NCBI RefSeq assembly: GCF_949987515.2
Contig: NC_082701.1
Location: 36,969,755-37,033,754 of the forward strand
DNA length: 64,000 bases
Reading direction: 5' to 3'
DNA from: Delphinus delphis
Taxonomy: Eukaryota; Chordata; Mammalia; Artiodactyla; Delphinidae
Numbering within the stretch: position 1 is the stretch's first letter; each line of letters begins with the position of its first letter. Positions 59,795 to 64,000 of the stretch are shown in pieces. Below the pieces are notes generated by a model that ran no database searches, was not told the DNA's origin, and saw only the letters and a program-made list of their open reading frames with translations. The translations under genes were made by a program, and so were the position numbers.

Positions 59795-60059
59795 ATTTTT
59801 TATTTTTTTAAAAATATTTATTTATTTATTGTGGCTGAGCTGGCTCGTAGCTGTGGCACACATGATCTTTGTTGCGTCATGAGGGATCTTTAGTTGTGGC
59901 AGGCGGGCTCTTAGTTGTGGCATGCAGGCTCATTAGTTGCAACATGCGGACTCTTAGTTACAGCATGCATGTGGGATCTAGTTCCCCGACCAGGGATCAA
60001 ACCCTGGCCCCCTGCACTGGGAGCACAGAGTCTTACCCACTGGACCACCAGGGAAGTGC
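59795..60059 (-). mobile_element. CHR-1-type tRNA-derived SINE, minus strand
   Basis: Longer than the other SINEs. T/A-rich tail, then ATTGTGGCTGAGCTGGCTCG, repeated TTAGTTGTGGCA units (59890-59960), GATCTAGTTCCCCGACCAGG (a tRNA-derived region follows) and CCACTGGACCACCAGGGAAG. ACATCTAACTTTTT (59781-59794) and ACATCTATCTTTTT (60060-60073) form a TSD with one mismatch. Confidence 0.92.
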
Positions 60060-60073
60060 ACATCTATCTTTTT

Positions 60074-61645
60074 TAAAATCATGCTTCTACCTAGGTCTTT
60101 TATCTACTTATTTATTTTTTATTTCTTAAACCTACTGGATATGCCAATAAGCAGGGTTTTCTATCAGAGATTGAGTAGGGAGTTGGCAGTCAATTTCAGA
60201 ACACCAGGAGTACCACAGTAAGAAAGCCTTCTGTCTAAAATATAGTGTATTAATAGAAAACTACAGTAAGGAGATAAATGTCATTGAAAAGATAGTTTGT
60301 TATTCACAGCTCCCAAGGGGAGGGGGCATGCCACATGATGGGGAGCTATATGGGGGAGCACCAAGGTCTGCCAGGAAGGAGATAGGAAGGAGGGAACTGA
60401 GGGCAAGAGCCCTTATTATGGTTTCCATGGGAAGGAACCAGGGAGTCAGGATAAGATTGAACATTGGCTAGTTTGAATAAATTCAGCAGGTTCTTGAGCA
60501 TAAGGGTTATTCCTAGTTGGCTGGTACCTGGCCATGGTGTGATTAGAGCACATGGATAATGACCCTGAGTGTGAGAGTCCAATAAAGGAGGTAGTAGAGG
60601 TATAGACTATGGATTAGTTTGTTTGCATATGGAAAGCATACTCACAGGCAAGATGTTTACTATCTAAGAATTGGCTATCCTTGGGAGAGAGAGTCCCCAG
60701 ATCAACAAGGGCCCAGATGTCAAAGCATCAGAATACAGAATATAAATGACATAGTTAATACACCATCACTCAAGGAGTACCAGCTGCAGTGAATTTCACT
60801 CCTCTACATGTGTTACTGCCTTTAAAAAAAAAATGAATTCCTCTCTCTAACATGGATTTCGGGAGATTCTTTGCATTCCATTCCTGCTCCTCATACTTGT
60901 TGATGTCCATGTGGAATGCCTCCAGGATTCTGCTGGGAGCAATTGGCTCTCCTCTCTGCAGAGAGATTTTCTTTGGTCTCCTTTAGGTCTCTCTGTTCTC
61001 TAGTCTTCACTTCCTGCCAAACCTGTCTTATTTGTTCTCTATTATTCAGAAACTCCTCAAAATTTCTGTTCATTCTTATATTCCAGAGCTTTAACTGATT
61101 TCATTCTTTGCTTTATACCTCTTTGCTCATTTTAATAATATTAGGAGGTTGAGGAGAGGTAAAGGTGTTCTCAGTACCACCATCTTGAACAGGGATCCCC
61201 TCATAGGTTTAGTCAAATGGGAGAGGGAGAGGATAAAATCTATGTGTTAGAAAGATAGTCTTGGCAGCAGTAAGGAAGATGAGTAGAGGAGGGAGAGAAT
61301 GGAGATAGGGAGACCACTTAGAAGACTTATGCAACTATTTGTAATATTGGAATCCCTAATGATTCCAATTCTAGTGGTTTATCCTGATAAGATAAGCAGA
61401 GCTACACATAAGAAGATTTGTAAAAAGAATACTCCTCATAGCATGAAGTTCAAACCTGAATTAATGAGACTCTCACTCAGGCAGAGCACCCTGTTTGTCA
61501 GTGCATGAATAGTTATAAATTTGAAAAGCATTTATTCGGCCCATATTATGCATTAAAATCCTGATAAAAGCAGAGGGTCCTCAAATCTTGCAACAATCTT
61601 GTTGGGTAATCAAAGAAATGTTTGGGTTATAGAAGATATCAGATC
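60074..61645. other. Anonymous sequence, nothing recognised with confidence
   Basis: The region 60820-61200 ends with ACCACCATCTTGAACAGGGA, which recalls the 5' end of an old L1 or an LTR, but I cannot place the rest. Frames at 60346-60582 and 60891-61098 have no domain. Confidence 0.45.
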
Positions 61646-61649
61646 AAAG

Positions 61650-61798
61650 GCTCTTAGAAGCACAACCTACACTAAGTTCTAGGCCTTACCCTGAATCTAT
61701 GTCTTTGAAATCCCAGTGGGATTAAGTCTTGGATTCAGAATTTTCAAATTTCTGCAAGCAATTCCCATGTACCACCAACTTTGGGAACCACTGTGTTT
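61650..61798. mobile_element. MER5A-type hAT DNA transposon remnant
   Basis: AATTTTCAAATTTCTGCAAG and AATTCCCATGTACCACCAAC, ending TTTGGGAACCACTGTG (about 61782-61797), follow the MER5A 3' end. Confidence 0.6.
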
Positions 61799-62174
61799 TT
61801 ATACCTTGTTACCTCTCTACATTCTTGGAAATGGACAAGTAGACAGAAAATGTGAAAAGTTTAGCTGACTAATTAAAGACCTTCACAACAGACAATGATA
61901 TGTAGGAGACAGGTTTTAAAATGACTCAATACTAAAACAATGTATTTGCAGTGTCACAGTAATGCTGTGTCCTGAACCCTGGATGGTGTACCGGCACACC
62001 TGAGGGACAGGTGGCCAATGAGATGTATGCTTGCTTCAGTCTGACTCTTTGACACCAACCTATTCTCAGGGTACCTTGAAGGAGCTGAAGTAGTTCTGTT
62101 AATGCACTACAGAGAATAAAAACTGTGAGTTTATAAATAGAAGGATCACCATGTAGTAGTATGGTCAGGGAAGA
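61799..62174. other. Anonymous sequence
   Basis: No recognised repeat; the minus frame at 61932-62201 has no known domain. Confidence 0.45.
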
Positions 62175-62295
62175 GGAAATGGTTATAATAATAGCAATCA
62201 TTTACTGAGCACTTATTTTGAGCCAAGAGCTGTACTTAAATGCATTAACCACATTTATTTCATAAATGCTTATAATAAGCACATAGGAACTGGTT
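62175..62295 (-). mobile_element. MIR fragment, minus strand
   Basis: ATCATTTACTGAGCACTTAT followed by GTACTTAAATGCATTAACCA is the reversed MIR 3' part. Confidence 0.65.
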
Positions 62296-62558
62296 TTAGT
62301 CAAGCTAGGCTGCATATGATGAGGTAGCAAACAATCTCAAAATAGCAGTGGCTTAACATGACAAAGGTTTGGGGTCTTCCCTGGTGGTGCAGTGGTTGAG
62401 AGTCCGCCTGCCTCTCGTGCCCCGGTTCGTGCCCCGGTCCGGGAAGATCCCACATGCCGTGGAGCGGCTGGGCCCCTGAGCCATGGCCGCTGAGCCTGCG
62501 TGTCTGGAGCCTGTGCTCCGCAACGGGAGAGGCCACAACAGTGAGAGGCCCGCGTACC

Positions 62559-62595
<37 letters not shown>

Positions 62596-62925
62596 CAAAG
62601 GTTTGTTTCTTGCTAATACCTCATGTTCACTTGAGGTTTAGCAGAGGACTCTTCCATGTCATTCTCACTCAAAGACATTGGCTGATGAAGTCCTCACCAT
62701 TTGGAATGTAACTGGTTGCCAAAGCTGAGAGAACGGAAGAAAGAGAAGAATGCATCAACTCTTCTGTGTGGCTACCCTGAAGTGACCCTCCTCACTTCCA
62801 GTTTTTGGCCAAGGCAATTCACATAGTCAAATGCACCTTAATGGGAACAGGAAGTGAAATTTCTCAAGTGACAAGAGTCACAGAACTGGTGAGCTGTACT
62901 AATATCTGCCACAGTATTGTATTGT
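62296..62925 (-). mobile_element. Old LTR-like repeat split by a SINE
   Basis: GAGGTAGCAAACAATCTCAA and AATAGCAGTGGCTTAACATG on the left, and TTGCTAATACCTCATGTTCA, GAAGTGACCCTCCTCACTTC and CCAAGGCAATTCACATAGTC on the right, are ordered blocks of one old repeat. It resembles the copy at 13445-13850. I remember this type as LTR-like, but the name is uncertain. Confidence 0.5.
62371..62593 (+). mobile_element. CHR-2-type SINE with altered tRNA-like region
   Basis: GACAAAGGTTT is repeated exactly at 62360-62370 and 62594-62604. The SINE starts GGGGTCTTCCCTGGTGGTGC and ends in a long pure A tail (about 62562-62593). The usual GATGCAGGGGACACGG-like stretch is replaced, and CGTGCCCCGGT occurs twice (62416-62426 and 62428-62438) at the B-box position. 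Long uninterrupted tail and near-consensus body suggest a young copy. Confidence 0.95.
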
Positions 62926-62949
62926 TAGCTCTTATTTTAAAATGAAGGA

Positions 62950-63930
62950 AGAACCCAACTATTAGAATGGCTAAAATTTCAGAAACCTGATAATACCAAG
63001 TGCTGACAAAGATGTTGAGCAATTAGAACTTTTATGCATTCCTGGTAGGAATGCAAAATGGTACAGACACCTTGAAAAGCAGTTTCTTTTAAAGTTAAGC
63101 ATATACTTACTATATTGAACATCAATCCCTCTTATGAGTTTTTACCCTAGAGCATTTTTTCTCAAATGGAGGTGATTTTGCCCCCCAAGGGGCATTTGGC
63201 AATGTAAGGAGATGTTTTTTGTTTTGGTTGTCACACTGGGTCAATGGACACTACTGGTACCTAATGGGTAAATCCAGCAATGTTGCTAAACATCTGCAAT
63301 GGACAGGACAGCCTCCTACATAAAATAATTACCCCACTTAAAAGCCCATTTAATAATTAATAGTATGGTGGTTGAAAAATTCTGCACTAGAGAAATGAAA
63401 AATTATGTTCACACAAAAAGCTATACATGAGTGTTTATAAGAGCATTATCCATAATAACTGAAAACAACCTAATGTCCTTCAACAGATAAATGGATGAAC
63501 AAACTGTGCTACACCCACACAATGGAATACTACTCAGCAATAAAAAGAAATGAACTGCTGATGCATGCAACAACATGGATGAATCTAAAATATATTACAC
63601 TAAGCAAAGGAAACCAGTGTCAGAAAATTACTTATTGTACTTCATTTATATGATGTTATGGAAAGGACAGGACTATAGAGATGGAGAACAATGGTTTCCA
63701 GGGGTAAAATGTGGCAGAGAGTAGAGCAGGAGCATTTGAGTACAAAGTGGCTACATGAGGGAGGTATTGGAGATGATGGAATTGTTATGTATCCTGATTT
63801 TAATTGTGGTTACACAAATCCACACATGTGCTAAAACTCATTGTACTATACACCCCCCCCCAAAAAAGTGGAGTTTTATTGTATGTAAATCATTTTTTTA
63901 AGTTGAAAAAATTTTAAAAAGTGAAAAAGA
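62950..63930 (+). mobile_element. Very old L1, plus strand, split by MER20
   Basis: ORF2 C-terminal and 3' UTR blocks in order: AGAATGGCTAAAATTTCAGA, then GGTAGGAATGCAAAATGGTA, after MER20 ATGTTCACACAAAAAGCTAT, ACACAATGGAATACTACTCA, and a 3' UTR to about 63930. Highly decayed. The window ends shortly after. Confidence 0.85.
63153..63384 (+). mobile_element. MER20 hAT-Charlie DNA transposon
   Basis: Nearly complete: GGTGATTTTGCCCCCCAAGG (63171-63190), CATTTGGCAATGTAAGGAGA, GCTAAACATCTGCAATGGAC and AGGACAGCCTCCTACATAAA are MER20 landmarks. CCCTAGAG (63145-63152) and CACTAGAG (63385-63392) make an 8-bp target duplication with one mismatch, as expected for hAT. No transposase: a non-autonomous element. 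Confidence 0.93.
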
Positions 63931-64000
63931 CAAAGGAAGAGGGCCTGAGAGACTTGTCTGTGACACAAAGCTTGAAGTGGTGGAGTATGGAATAGAAAAC
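63931..64000. other. Anonymous right edge
   Basis: Too short to judge. Confidence 0.4.

Noticed and set aside
59890..59960. Short tandem TTAGTTGTGGCA-like units as a possible array
   Set aside because: They are a normal internal part of the CHR-1-type SINE.
1..64000. CRISPR array, operon, insertion sequence or phage
   Set aside because: Spaced direct repeats and prokaryotic gene organisation are absent; all evidence points to a mammalian nuclear genome.

Overview
The window looks like nuclear DNA from a cetacean (whale or dolphin) or a very close relative. Seven copies of one roughly 200-bp tRNA-derived SINE, of the type abundant in cetacean genomes (CHR-2 group), plus one longer CHR-1-type copy sit among cetartiodactyl-type L1 LINEs. 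I see no ruminant BovB or Bov-A repeats. The rest is mammal-wide debris: MIR, L2, MER5A, MER20, a Tigger-type remnant, MaLR-like LTRs and very old L1. The organism call is an inference from repeat families, not from a search.

I find no host protein-coding gene, rRNA, stand-alone tRNA or CRISPR array. Every recognisable protein sequence is L1 ORF1 or ORF2 debris. The window is an intergenic or deep intronic repeat field.

Layout: 1-1005 anonymous; 1006-1930 an L1 with an inverted 5' part; 2157-2300 a DNA transposon remnant; 2976-11870 a MIR split by a full-length old plus-strand L1 (3101-11837) that itself hosts an L1 3' fragment (6939-7200), a younger truncated L1 (8593-10336) and an insertion that is only a poly(A) tail (about 11255-11274); 11858-18755 mostly anonymous with old LTR and MIR pieces; 18756-27940 a full-length minus-strand L1 between 13-bp duplications, holding two SINEs and a truncated L1; 27941-34500 L2, MIR and anonymous DNA; 34500-37460 a very old minus-strand L1 holding a SINE and a small unidentified retrocopy; 37463-40780 MIR, a palindromic TA/CA microsatellite and an LTR; 40783-42831 a second inverted L1, probably with a 3' transduction; 42832-52250 old MIR, L2, LTR and MER5 remnants; 52400-58540 a near full-length minus-strand L1 with one SINE; 58550-60150 a very old L1 with a CHR-1-type SINE; 60150-64000 anonymous DNA, MER5A, MIR, a SINE inside an LTR-like repeat, and a very old L1 split by MER20.

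Nothing here forms a pathway. The sequence does record retrotransposition clearly: target site duplications (TSDs), nesting order, twin-priming inversions, a poly(A)-only insertion and an unassigned retrocopy can all be read directly. I did not find a new biological system, and family names for the oldest repeats come from memory of consensus sequences.
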